Origin: Sarcina sp. DSM 11001
GTDB lineage: Bacteria > Bacillota > Clostridia > Lachnospirales > Lachnospiraceae
Length of the DNA stretch: 64,000 nucleotides
Direction: 5' to 3'
Assembly (NCBI RefSeq): GCF_900101015.1
Contig: NZ_FNFZ01000017.1
Location: forward strand, 41,478-105,477
The translations under genes were made by a program, and so were the position numbers. Shown one piece after another: positions 25,824-34,343 of the stretch; within the stretch, counting starts at the first letter, position 1; each line of letters begins with the position of its first letter. A model generated the notes under the pieces. The model was not told the DNA's origin. It did no database searches and saw only the letters and a program-made list of their open reading frames with translations.

Positions 25824-26855
25824 ATGGAAAAAAAGAACATCGATTGGAGTAACCTGGGATTTGGGTATATTGTTACAGACAAGCGATATGTATCCATGTA
25901 TAAGAATGGCGCATGGGATGATGGCGCTCTGATCACTGATGACAAGATCGTCATGAGCGAGGATGCAGGTGTACTGCATTATTCCCAGTCTGTTTTTGAA
26001 GGACTTAAGGCATACACGACAGAGGACGGCCGCATTGTCTGCTTCCGTCCCGACCTGAATGCAGAGCGCATGGTCAATTCCGCGCTTCGTATGGAGATGC
26101 CCCCCTTCCCTCAGGAGCGCTTCATCGATTCCGTCGTACAGACAGTCAGAGCCAATGCGGCATGGGTTCCGCCTTATGGCACCGGCGCGACTCTGTATGT
26201 CCGTCCCCTGATGTTCGGAATCAGCCCTGTCATCGGCGTCAAGCCTGCTGAGGAATATATGTACCGCGTCTTCGTGACTCCTGTCGGCCCTTACTTCAAA
26301 GGCGGCGCAACTCCGATCGCGATCAAGGTCAGTGACTATGACCGCGCTGCTCCCCGGGGAACCGGCCACATCAAGGCAGGCCTGAACTACGCGATGAGCC
26401 TGCTGCCTGTTATGGAAGCCCACAGGGAAGGATTCGCGGAGAACCTCTATCTCGATCCCGCCACCCGCACCAAGATCGAGGAGACCGGCGGCGCCAACAT
26501 CATCTTCGTCGATGAGGACGGCAACCTGGTCATCCCTACATCCGACAGCATCCTGCCCTCCATCACACGCCGCAGCATCCACTATGTCGCGGAGCACTAT
26601 CTGGGCCTCAAGGTCACAGAGCGCGTGGTCACTCTCGCTGAAGTCGAATCCGGAATCTTCAAAGAAGCGGGTCTGTGCGGCACCGCAGCCGTCATTTCCC
26701 CTCTTGGATGCATTAACGACCACGGCAAGGAGATCTTCTTCTCCAACGGCATGGAGAAGGTCGGCCCCGTTATCCAGAAGCTGTACGATACCCTGACCGG
26801 TATTCAGGCAGGCCGCATCGAGGCGCCGGAAGGCTGGATCGTCGAGATCTGCTGA
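25824..26855 (+). CDS. ilvE: Branched-chain amino-acid aminotransferase
   Basis: 343 aa, the class IV aminotransferase length of the eukaryote-like/BCAT group. It interconverts leucine, isoleucine and valine with their 2-keto acids. Lys184 in GTGHIKAGLNYA is the PLP lysine. Other family blocks: LHYSQSVFEGLKAY, the substrate loop LYVRPLMFG, and ETGGANIIFVDEDG. The SD GAGGAAG precedes the ATG. It is directly upstream of the IorAB genes on the same strand, so together they link amino-acid transamination with 2-keto-acid oxidation. Confidence 0.94.
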   Translation: MEKKNIDWSNLGFGYIVTDKRYVSMYKNGAWDDGALITDDKIVMSEDAGVLHYSQSVFEGLKAYTTEDGRIVCFRPDLNAERMVNSALRMEMPPFPQERFIDSVVQTVRANAAWVPPYGTGATLYVRPLMFGISPVIGVKPAEEYMYRVFVTPVGPYFKGGATPIAIKVSDYDRAAPRGTGHIKAGLNYAMSLLPVMEAHREGFAENLYLDPATRTKIEETGGANIIFVDEDGNLVIPTSDSILPSITRRSIHYVAEHYLGLKVTERVVTLAEVESGIFKEAGLCGTAAVISPLGCINDHGKEIFFSNGMEKVGPVIQKLYDTLTGIQAGRIEAPEGWIVEIC

Positions 26856-27183
26856 TGATCTTTGATTTTTGATCATTCGGGCCTGTGCCTGTTTATCAAC
26901 TTATGTACGGACTGCAGTCCGGGGCGCCCGCTGACCCTTCAGCCCGCTCCCCGGACTGGTTTTATTCATATATCTATTGGACCATTTATTTATTGGCTTA
27001 TATTTTATTGGACCGTATTCATTGGATCACGTATTCATTGGATCATATATTCATCGATTTAAACATTCATTAAAAAATGGATATATTCGGTAAATTAATA
27101 TATTCATTAAAAACGTGTAAAGTATAACCAACAGGTTTTAGCACATATACAGACACATACACAGAGCAGAAGAGAGGTTTCAT
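26856..27183. other. AT-rich gap with degenerate ATTGGA-type repeats
   Basis: From about 26974 to 27075 the sequence cycles through ATTGGACC, TTTATT and TATTCATTGGATCA units; two 17-bp copies of GTATTCATTGGATCA are adjacent (from about 27016). A TATAAC at 27123 could be the iorA -10 but lacks a convincing -35. Confidence 0.5.
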
Positions 27184-28938
27184 ATGAGTGAAAAAAAGAT
27201 GATGCTGGGTAACGCCGCGATCGCGCGCGGCGCATGGGAAGCCGGCGTGAAGGTCTCCTCGGCCTATCCCGGGACTCCCAGCACGGAGATCAGTGAGGAA
27301 TTCGTAAAATACCCCGGAGTGTATGCCGAGTGGGCACCTAATGAGAAGGTTGCCGCGGAAGTCGCGATCGGCGCTTCCTTTGCCGGCGTTCGTTCCCTGG
27401 CCTGCATGAAGATGGTCGGCCTGAACGTGGCGGCTGATCCGCTTTATTCCGTGTCCTATATCGGTGCGGACGGCGGCCTTGTCTTTGTCGTCGCCGATGA
27501 CCCCGGCCTGTACAGCTCCCAGAACGAGCAGGATACCAGGCGCGTCTGCCGCGCAGCCGTCGTGCCCTGCCTGGAGCCCGCGGATTCCCAGGAAGCCAAG
27601 GACTTTGTGAAATACGCCTATGAGATCAGCGAGAAGTTCGACACGCCTGTCATCATCCGCACGACGACCCGTCTCGCTCATTCCCAGTGTGAAGTCGAAC
27701 TCTGTGACCGCGTAGAGCCTGCGGACAAGGAGTACAAGAGAGACCCCGCCAAGCGCGTCATGATGCCCGGCATGGCCAAAAAGCGCCACCTCGTTGTCGA
27801 GCAGCGTATGAAGGACATGGAAGAGTGGGCCTGCAGCCAGCCTTTCAATAAGGTCGAGATGGGCGATATGACCATCGACGGCAAAAAAGTCGGCTTCATT
27901 ACCGGCGGCATCCCTTATCAGTATGTCAAGGAAGTATGTCCCGATGCCTCCATCCTCAAGCTCGGCATGTGCAATCCCCTGCCTAAGAAGCTGATCCAGG
28001 ACTTCGCGAAGCAGGTCGATGTCCTTTATATCTTTGAAGAACTTGAGCCCGTGATCGAGGAGCAGGTCCGCTCCTGGGGCATCGACTGCATCGGTAAAGA
28101 GCTCTTCACCATCCAGGGTGAATACAGCGCCAATATGATCCGCGAGCGCGTCCTCGGTCAGGACCTGGGCATCGAACCGACTCCCGAGATCCCGCCCCGC
28201 CCTCCGATCCTCTGCCCCGGATGTCCCCACAGGGCGACCTACACCGTCCTCAAAAAACTCAAGATCCACGCCGCCGGCGACATCGGCTGCTACACCCTCG
28301 GCGCCCTTCCGCCCCTTGCGGTCGTCGACACCACTGTCTGCATGGGCTCCAGCATCTCCTCCCTTCACGGCATGGAGAAGGCCAAGGGCCACGATTACAT
28401 CAAGAACTGGGTCGCTGTCATCGGAGATTCAACCTTCATGCACACCGGCCTGAACTCCCTGGTCAACATGTACTACAACCAGTCCCACGGCACCGTCATC
28501 ATCCTTGACAACCGCACGACCGGCATGACCGGGCACCAGGATCACCCCGGCACGGGCAAGACCCTCACCGGCGAGACTGTTCCGGCCGTCCACTTCCCGA
28601 CCCTCATCAAGGGCATCGGCATCCAGAATGTGCATGTCGTCAATCCTTTTGATATTGACGAATTCACCAAAGTCGTCAAGGAAGAGACCCAGAAGGACGA
28701 GCTTTCCGTCATCATCGCCCAGGCTCCCTGCGCCCTCCTCAAGAGCGAAGTGCACCCCTACAAGGTAGAGCCCGTTCCGGATAAATGTGTCCATTGCGGC
28801 GCCTGCCTGCAGCCCGGCTGCCCCGCTCTCACAAAGAATGAAGACGGCAGCATCCGCATTGACGCCACCATGTGCAACGGCTGCGGCCTGTGCATGAAGA
28901 TGTGCAAATTTGAAGCACTTAAGCAGGTCAAGGCGTAA
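27184..28938 (+). CDS. iorA: Indolepyruvate ferredoxin oxidoreductase, alpha subunit
   Basis: 584 aa. With the beta subunit it oxidatively decarboxylates aryl pyruvates (from aromatic amino acids) to acyl-CoA, reducing ferredoxin. The N-terminal pyrimidine-binding domain starts with GNAAIARGAWEAGVKVSSAY. The TPP-binding domain includes CPGCPHR and GDIGCYTLG plus GDSTFMHTGLNSL with its NMYYN metal site. The C-terminus has two 4Fe-4S motifs, CVHCGACLQPGCP and CNGCGLCMKMC. The SD AGAGAGG is adequate. Length and layout match IorA of archaea and Clostridia. Confidence 0.95.
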   Translation: MSEKKMMLGNAAIARGAWEAGVKVSSAYPGTPSTEISEEFVKYPGVYAEWAPNEKVAAEVAIGASFAGVRSLACMKMVGLNVAADPLYSVSYIGADGGLVFVVADDPGLYSSQNEQDTRRVCRAAVVPCLEPADSQEAKDFVKYAYEISEKFDTPVIIRTTTRLAHSQCEVELCDRVEPADKEYKRDPAKRVMMPGMAKKRHLVVEQRMKDMEEWACSQPFNKVEMGDMTIDGKKVGFITGGIPYQYVKEVCPDASILKLGMCNPLPKKLIQDFAKQVDVLYIFEELEPVIEEQVRSWGIDCIGKELFTIQGEYSANMIRERVLGQDLGIEPTPEIPPRPPILCPGCPHRATYTVLKKLKIHAAGDIGCYTLGALPPLAVVDTTVCMGSSISSLHGMEKAKGHDYIKNWVAVIGDSTFMHTGLNSLVNMYYNQSHGTVIILDNRTTGMTGHQDHPGTGKTLTGETVPAVHFPTLIKGIGIQNVHVVNPFDIDEFTKVVKEETQKDELSVIIAQAPCALLKSEVHPYKVEPVPDKCVHCGACLQPGCPALTKNEDGSIRIDATMCNGCGLCMKMCKFEALKQVKA

Positions 28939-29024
28939 AGAAAAAACACAGATTGGCAGACAGGAGGACAGACTGATCCTGTCGGGCTGTCACAGATCCT
29001 TTGTGTTTTCTTTATACTGCAAAA

Positions 29025-29059
29025 ATGCCGGAATACTATTTAATACCGGATTCCGGCAT
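29025..29059. other. Perfect 10-bp inverted repeat between iorA and iorB
   Basis: ATGCCGGAAT / ATTCCGGCAT with a 15-nt loop. It lies 42 bp before iorB in a 162-bp gap that also carries an A-rich stretch. It may adjust the stoichiometry of the two subunits. Confidence 0.55.
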
Positions 29060-29100
29060 CAGTCAAAAGCCAAAAGCACTCAGTGGGAATGGAGAGTATT

Positions 29101-29667
29101 ATGACAAAAAATATTATGATCGTCGGCGTCGGCGGACAGGGCACCCTGCTCACCAGCCGCATTCTGGGCGGCGTCATGGAGAACGCCGGATATGAAGTGA
29201 AGGTATCTGAGGTCCACGGCATGGCACAGCGGGGCGGCAGCGTCGTCACCTTTGTGCGCTACGGCGAGGATGTCGCTGAACCCATCGTGGAAGAAGGACA
29301 GGCAGACGTCCTCATCGCCTTTGAGCGCCTCGAAGCCCTGCGCTACGCGAATTTCCTTAAAAAAGACGGTGTCCTCATCGTCAATGACTGGCGCATCGAC
29401 CCTATCAGCGTCGTCATGGGAGCCGCGAAATATCCCGAGAACATCATCGAGAACCTGGAAAAGACCCACACCGTCTTCCGCATCAACGCCATGGAGGAAG
29501 CCCTGAAGCTGGGCAGCTCCCGTGTCTTTAACAACATTGTCCTCGGCATGGCCGCAAAGCACATGGAATTTGCCCGTGAAGACTGGCTCAAGGTCATCGA
29601 GGCCAAGGTTCCGCCCAAGACTGTGGAGATCAATACGAAGGCCTTCCTCGTGGGGTATGAAAAATAA
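29101..29667 (+). CDS. iorB: Indolepyruvate ferredoxin oxidoreductase, beta subunit
   Basis: 188 aa. It is the gamma-type (2-oxoacid:acceptor oxidoreductase) domain partner of IorA. It begins NIMIVGVGGQGTLLTSRIL and has the family block SEVHGMAQRGGSVVTFVRYG. The start at 29101 has GGAGAG 9 bp upstream; an ATG 18 bp earlier lacks one. It is followed by a strong terminator. Confidence 0.95.
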   Translation: MTKNIMIVGVGGQGTLLTSRILGGVMENAGYEVKVSEVHGMAQRGGSVVTFVRYGEDVAEPIVEEGQADVLIAFERLEALRYANFLKKDGVLIVNDWRIDPISVVMGAAKYPENIIENLEKTHTVFRINAMEEALKLGSSRVFNNIVLGMAAKHMEFAREDWLKVIEAKVPPKTVEINTKAFLVGYEK

Positions 29668-29720
29668 ACTTCTGAGCTCTCTGAGCTGACCGTCAGAATC
29701 TATAAAGCCTTTAAAATGCA

Positions 29721-29753
29721 TCAGGCGCCGCTTTTCGCGGCGCCTGCTTTTTG
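29721..29753 (+). terminator. Rho-independent terminator after iorB
   Basis: CAGGCGCCGC-TTTT-GCGGCGCCTG followed by CTTTTTG. Perfect 10-bp GC-rich stem. Confidence 0.95.
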
Positions 29754-29830
29754 TCTATAGCTCTCAGGGGACCCGGTCTGAACTTTTAATTCCGGTAAAA
29801 AACAGCTTCCGGAAAGCGCTGTAAAAAGCA

Positions 29831-29859
29831 TTGTATATCGCAATGTCAATTTATATAAT
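29831..29859 (+). promoter_or_regulatory. Promoter of the MATE-fusion gene
   Basis: TTGTAT, 17 bp, TATAAT (29854-29859), about 100 bp before the start codon. Confidence 0.75.
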
Positions 29860-29959
29860 GTGGGAAAGACATCCAGACAATATCACAGGCGGTGCGGCTT
29901 GATTTTGTCATATAACTTCATATATTTTTATCTTTTCACTGCCCAGTAAGGGGAAAATA

Positions 29960-31777
29960 ATGTCTGTTTTAAGAAATGATCAATCTGCGGGACGCAGAAA
30001 AAGTAATATAGATGAGATGCTTCTGGCGACAGCATTTCCTCTGATCTTCACAGAACTGACAAGTATCGTCGCCGTATTCATAGACGGGATCACTGCCAGC
30101 CGGTTTCTGGGGACGGAAGTTTATTCCGGAATTTCTCTTTTGAAGCCGTATACCAGTATGTACATGATCCTGGCGGGCTTTCTCTCTACCGGATGCTCGA
30201 TCACCTGCTCCCGTCTGGTCGGCACCGGCCAAAAAGAAGACGCCAATGGAGCCTTTAACATCACTTCTCTGCTGGCATTGCTCTCCGGCATTGTAGTCAT
30301 ACTGCTCAGTATCTTTTTCCCCTCTGTGATTTTCCGCATTTGCGGAGTCTCCTCCTCGAAATATCCGAACCTGATCCCCTACATGCGCGATTATATGCAC
30401 GGGCTCATGATCGGTATCCCTGCGACAATGCTTGTCCATGTCATGGGACCTCTGTTCGTGATGGATAATGGAAAAAGACTGTTCACTGTTTCCTCTTTGT
30501 GCCTGTGCGCCGTTGATATTACAGGTGATCTGCTGAACGTTTTTGTATTCCGGGGCGGCGCTTTTGGCATGGGCCTTACCACAAGTATCAGTCATCTCGT
30601 GCAGCTCCTGATTTTGTTCAGGCATTTTCTGAGACCGGAACACTATTTCCGCCTATCTCCGAAATTAATGAGATCCTTTCAACCGTATCAGGTCTTCCGG
30701 AACGGTACACCATCGCTCATAAAGGAGATCTGCACCACTCTTCGGGACATTCTTACTAACAATATCAATGTGTTGACAGCATTGAGCGCAGCCGCGATCG
30801 CGGCAAGAGGCATTCAGCTCGATATTTATACCTTCCTTTTGTGCATTCCGTTAGGCCTGGGCAAGAGTATGGTCTCCATGACCGGGATCTTTCACAGTGC
30901 CAATGACCGCAGGGCTCTGGACCGGCTTTACTGTTATACACTCAGAGTCGGTTTCATTCTGTCCGCGATCACAGCCGGTATTGTTTTTATCGGAGCCCCT
31001 TTGATCACAAATGTCTATACCAGGGATCCGGAAGTCGTGTCAATGGCTGTTTTCAGTATCCGTTGTGTCGCGGTTTCCATTGTTTTTGATACAAGCATGA
31101 GGATCCATCAGAATTATCTGCAGGGCATCGGTAATCTGAAGATGGTAAATCTTATGAATTTTGGGGAGAAGCTCAGTCTGCCGGTTATCAGCGCAGCAGT
31201 TCTTGGACGTCTGTACGGTTCCAGGGGAGTTCTGGCATCGATCGCTTTCAGCCGCATAGTTCTGTTGCTTTTCACATTTATAACAAACTGCATACGCTCC
31301 AGGGGGATTCCGAAACGACTTAAAGACGTTATGTTTCTGCCGGAAGATTTCGGCGGTGCCGAAACAGACAATATTTACGCCGAGATCCGCACAACGGAAG
31401 ATGCCATACAGAACAGTGAAAAGACAAAAGAGTTCTGTCTGCAGCACGGAACCGGAACGAAAACAGCGACTCTGATGGCTCTGTTCGTTGAAGAGATGTC
31501 GGCTGACTTTCTGGCAGATCTGAAAGATGCAAAAAATGCCGCCAGTAAAACAGCCTGTCTGGATTACCGTATTTTTACGAATGGAGAAGATATCTGCTTT
31601 TCAATGATGGACCGGATCGATCATCTGAATGCCAGTACTTTTTACGATCTGCAGAATGATGAAAACCCGGAGGCGCACCTTGGAATTAAGATACTTTTAA
31701 AACAGGCCGATGATGTCCGTTACTTCACTGCTTACGGCAGCAATAACCTGATCGTACATATGAAGCGCAAGGATTAG
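29960..31777 (+). CDS. MATE-family transporter with a C-terminal ATPase-like (HATPase_c_2) domain
   Basis: 605 aa. Residues 20-450 form a 12-helix MATE transporter (opening AFPLIFTELTSIVAVFIDGI; the repeat GGAFGMGLTTSISHL). MATE proteins export organic cations or, in some clades, lipids, using ion gradients. The last 130 residues are soluble and extra to the family. They read like the anti-sigma/histidine-kinase ATPase fold (AEIRTTEDAIQNSEKTKEF, then VEEMSADFL as N-box and LGIKILL near the end). Such a fusion suggests ATP- or partner-controlled transport or a signalling role. The start ATG follows AAGGGGA. Possible readings of the extra domain should be tested by structure prediction. Confidence 0.82.
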   Translation: MSVLRNDQSAGRRKSNIDEMLLATAFPLIFTELTSIVAVFIDGITASRFLGTEVYSGISLLKPYTSMYMILAGFLSTGCSITCSRLVGTGQKEDANGAFNITSLLALLSGIVVILLSIFFPSVIFRICGVSSSKYPNLIPYMRDYMHGLMIGIPATMLVHVMGPLFVMDNGKRLFTVSSLCLCAVDITGDLLNVFVFRGGAFGMGLTTSISHLVQLLILFRHFLRPEHYFRLSPKLMRSFQPYQVFRNGTPSLIKEICTTLRDILTNNINVLTALSAAAIAARGIQLDIYTFLLCIPLGLGKSMVSMTGIFHSANDRRALDRLYCYTLRVGFILSAITAGIVFIGAPLITNVYTRDPEVVSMAVFSIRCVAVSIVFDTSMRIHQNYLQGIGNLKMVNLMNFGEKLSLPVISAAVLGRLYGSRGVLASIAFSRIVLLLFTFITNCIRSRGIPKRLKDVMFLPEDFGGAETDNIYAEIRTTEDAIQNSEKTKEFCLQHGTGTKTATLMALFVEEMSADFLADLKDAKNAASKTACLDYRIFTNGEDICFSMMDRIDHLNASTFYDLQNDENPEAHLGIKILLKQADDVRYFTAYGSNNLIVHMKRKD

Positions 31778-31788
31778 AAGGAAACGGT

Positions 31789-31836
31789 CAACGGGACGAT
31801 CGCAGGTTCTGCCGCGCTTGTCCCGTTGTTTTTTCT
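31789..31836 (+). terminator. Rho-independent terminator
   Basis: CAACGGGAC / GTCCCGTTG followed by TTTTTTC, closing the MATE-fusion transcript just before licD. Confidence 0.9.
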
Positions 31837-31912
31837 TAAAGAATATGAGATGATAATAAGGTTAAGAAACAGGCGCGTGAAGAATATAAAAACAGGCGTG
31901 ATGAGGTGTGAT

Positions 31913-32890
31913 ATGGCAAAACTTGAGATTGAACTCCCGGAAGGATTTTTTGACGAGGAGATCCGCCAGGGTTATACGGTTACAAAGAAAGCGAAGAGGA
32001 CCTGGGCGGTGCAGCTTGACCTGCTCCATAAACTGGATGAAGTGTGCAAAAAACACGGCCTCCGTTATTTCGCTGATTCGGGGACCCTGCTCGGGGCGGT
32101 CAGGGAACATGGTTTTATCCCCTGGGACGACGATATTGACATCACGATGCTCCGGGAGGACTATGAGAAGCTCAAGGAGGTCGCGGACCAGGAATTCGCA
32201 TTTCCCTATTTTTATCAGGACATGTACAGGGACGAGGGACTGATCCGGCCCCATGCCCAGCTGCGCAACTGCGAGACCACAGGCTACCTTCCCCAGGAGG
32301 AGGACCGGCCCTACAACAAGGGGATCTTTCTCGATATTTTCCCTCTGGACGTCCTGCCCGACAACGATCTGGAATTCAAGATCCATATTGCCAGGGTGAA
32401 AACACTCTGGAGGACGATCGAATACGGAGGCTATACCAAGGACGCCCCGCACAAACTCAAGGGCAAGGTCTTCCGTCTCCTGACCGGCGGACTCTATAAG
32501 TTCACCGATGTAAAAAAAATGTTTGCCAGATATGAAAAGCTCTGCTCCAAATACAACGGCACCGACAACCACAGGATGAGTTATGTCGTTCATTCCCGGG
32601 GCAAAGAGAAGAATATGTTTCAGAAGGAATGGTGGGATGAGACAGTCATGCTGCCGTTTGAATTTGTGATGGTCCCGGCTCCTGCGGGCTATGACGCCCG
32701 CCTGAGGCAGGAATTCAAGGATTATATGACCCCCCGCAATGTGGAAGCCGGTCATCCCGGAGCTATCCTGGATCCTGATCTGCCCTATGAGGAGTTCATC
32801 CGCAGAAGAAAAGAAAAAAGAGCCGCCGCCCGCGCGAAAAAGAAGGCGGAACGCGCAAAAAAAGCAGACCGGAAGGAAAACAGCTTATGA
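31913..32890 (+). CDS. LicD-family phosphotransferase
   Basis: 325 aa. LicD proteins transfer phosphocholine or a similar phospho-diester group onto surface glycans. The nucleotidyltransferase-like core is clear: LRYFADSGTLLGAVREHGFIPWDDDIDI with the metal-binding acidic cluster WDDDID (71-76). The C-terminal 30 residues are Lys/Arg/Ala-rich (KEKRAAARAKKKAER), possibly membrane-associating. The start at 31913 follows GAGGTG; the upstream frame is not supported. It overlaps the racemase gene by 4 bp (ATGA) and begins a four-gene unit. Confidence 0.88.
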   Translation: MAKLEIELPEGFFDEEIRQGYTVTKKAKRTWAVQLDLLHKLDEVCKKHGLRYFADSGTLLGAVREHGFIPWDDDIDITMLREDYEKLKEVADQEFAFPYFYQDMYRDEGLIRPHAQLRNCETTGYLPQEEDRPYNKGIFLDIFPLDVLPDNDLEFKIHIARVKTLWRTIEYGGYTKDAPHKLKGKVFRLLTGGLYKFTDVKKMFARYEKLCSKYNGTDNHRMSYVVHSRGKEKNMFQKEWWDETVMLPFEFVMVPAPAGYDARLRQEFKDYMTPRNVEAGHPGAILDPDLPYEEFIRRRKEKRAAARAKKKAERAKKADRKENSL

Positions 32891-33591
32891 AAAAAGACTT
32901 TGTCATCGGAGTCCTCGGAGGAATGGGGACCTATGCGACGATCCACCTTTTTAAACAATATGCGGAACTTTTTCCCGCCGAAAAAGAATGGGACAGGCCG
33001 CGCATCCTCATCGATAACAGATGCACCATGCCCAGCCGCGTCAGAGCTTTTTTGTACAATGAAAACGTCGAAGGTCTGGTCAGCCAGATGGGGGACTCGC
33101 TCCGCCACCTGATGGATGCCGGGGCGACCAGGATCGTCCTTGCCTGCAATACATCCCATCTCTTCCTGCCCAGGGTCTATGAGACCGTTCCGGAAGCGGA
33201 GGAAAAGGTGGTCCATATCATCCGCAGCTGTGCCGATGCGCTGGAGCGCGACGGGATCAGGAGCACCTACCTGCTGGGTACCGAAGGTACCATAGACTCA
33301 CATATTTATCAGGACTATCTTGCAGAAAAGGGTATCGAATGCCTGGCTCCGTCGCAGGACGAATACTCCAGCCTCCGGGAATGCATAGAGGCGGTCAAAC
33401 AGGACAAATATACAGATGAAGTAAAGAAAACCTTCCTGGGCCTGGTCAACCGTTACGACACCTGCATCCTGGGCTGCACGGAGCTCCCGATCATCTACGA
33501 AAAATATGCAGCTGACGTGACCTGCAAAAAGATCTACGATCCCTTGAAAATAGCTCTGGAGATTCTAAAAGAAGAATATGACAGAGCATGA
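32887..33591 (+). CDS. Aspartate/glutamate racemase-family protein
   Basis: 234 aa. Two catalytic-cysteine motifs are present: LACNTSH (Cys87) and LGCTELP (Cys197), with the GVLGGMGTYAT opening. It would be PLP-independent. In this position, between LicD and a LicC-like nucleotidyltransferase, it may supply a D-amino acid or a related compound for surface decoration; that is inference. Start and previous stop overlap as ATGA, and the next gene starts within 21 bp, so it is part of one operon. Confidence 0.87.
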   Translation: MKKDFVIGVLGGMGTYATIHLFKQYAELFPAEKEWDRPRILIDNRCTMPSRVRAFLYNENVEGLVSQMGDSLRHLMDAGATRIVLACNTSHLFLPRVYETVPEAEEKVVHIIRSCADALERDGIRSTYLLGTEGTIDSHIYQDYLAEKGIECLAPSQDEYSSLRECIEAVKQDKYTDEVKKTFLGLVNRYDTCILGCTELPIIYEKYAADVTCKKIYDPLKIALEILKEEYDRA

Positions 33592-33611
33592 CATACCTTC
33601 AGGAGGTAAGG

Positions 33612-34343
33612 ATGAAAGCACTTATACTTGCGGCCGGATTCGGCAAGCGTCTCCAGCCCATCACGAATACGATCCCGAAATCCATGGTCGAGGTGAACGG
33701 TACACCGCTGCTGGTCAATGCCCTGAACAACCTGACCGCCCTGGGGATCACTGAGATCGGCATTGTCGTCGGCCACATGGCGGATTACATCAAAGACCAT
33801 ATCGGCACGGAATTCAAGGGCGCCAGGATCTCCTATTATGAGAATCCCCGTTATCTGGAGACCAATAACATCGTCTCCCTGTACAAGGCGGTCGATTTCT
33901 GTGATGATGACATGCTCATGCTCGAATGTGACATCTACTATCACAAAGAAATGCTGGAAGCCCTCCTGAAGGGAGAAGGCGAGTGCAGCATCCTGGTCAG
34001 CCCCTTTAATCCTGAAACCATGGACGGCTCTGTCATCCGGGTGGAAGAGGACCGGGCGCTGGAACTCATCCTTGGAAAATGGCAGGGGGAGGGTTTTGAC
34101 TATTCCGATACCAGAAAGACCGTCAACATGTACCGTTTCACTAAGGCTTTTGCGGCAAAATACATGCCTCTGATCAAGTGGTATGTCGAGAACATGGGAG
34201 AGCAGAGCTATTACGAGAAGGTGCTCGGGAGCCTGCTCTATCTGAGGGAGTGCGATATCCGTATCGTGGAAGTGCCGGAGTCAATGTGGTGTGAGGTCGA
34301 TGATGCCGATGACCTCGCCAGAGCGAGGAAAAAATTTGGCTAA
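33612..34343 (+). CDS. LicC-like nucleotidyltransferase
   Basis: 243 aa. An NTP_transferase fold with the glycine-rich signature LILAAGFGKRLQP (residues 3-15) and the LPKSMVEV-type KSMVEVNGTPLL. NNIVSLYKA and ECDIYY match phosphocholine cytidylyltransferase-like proteins, in which the Asp binds the metal. It probably activates a small alcohol phosphate as a CDP compound for LicD. AGGAGGTAAGG before ATG 33612 sets the start. It overlaps the CotH gene by 8 bp. Confidence 0.86.
   Translation: MKALILAAGFGKRLQPITNTIPKSMVEVNGTPLLVNALNNLTALGITEIGIVVGHMADYIKDHIGTEFKGARISYYENPRYLETNNIVSLYKAVDFCDDDMLMLECDIYYHKEMLEALLKGEGECSILVSPFNPETMDGSVIRVEEDRALELILGKWQGEGFDYSDTRKTVNMYRFTKAFAAKYMPLIKWYVENMGEQSYYEKVLGSLLYLRECDIRIVEVPESMWCEVDDADDLARARKKFG

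Noticed and set aside
27070..28392. 440-aa minus-strand ORF opposite iorA
   Set aside because: IorA motifs on the plus strand are complete; the antisense frame has no known motif or SD.
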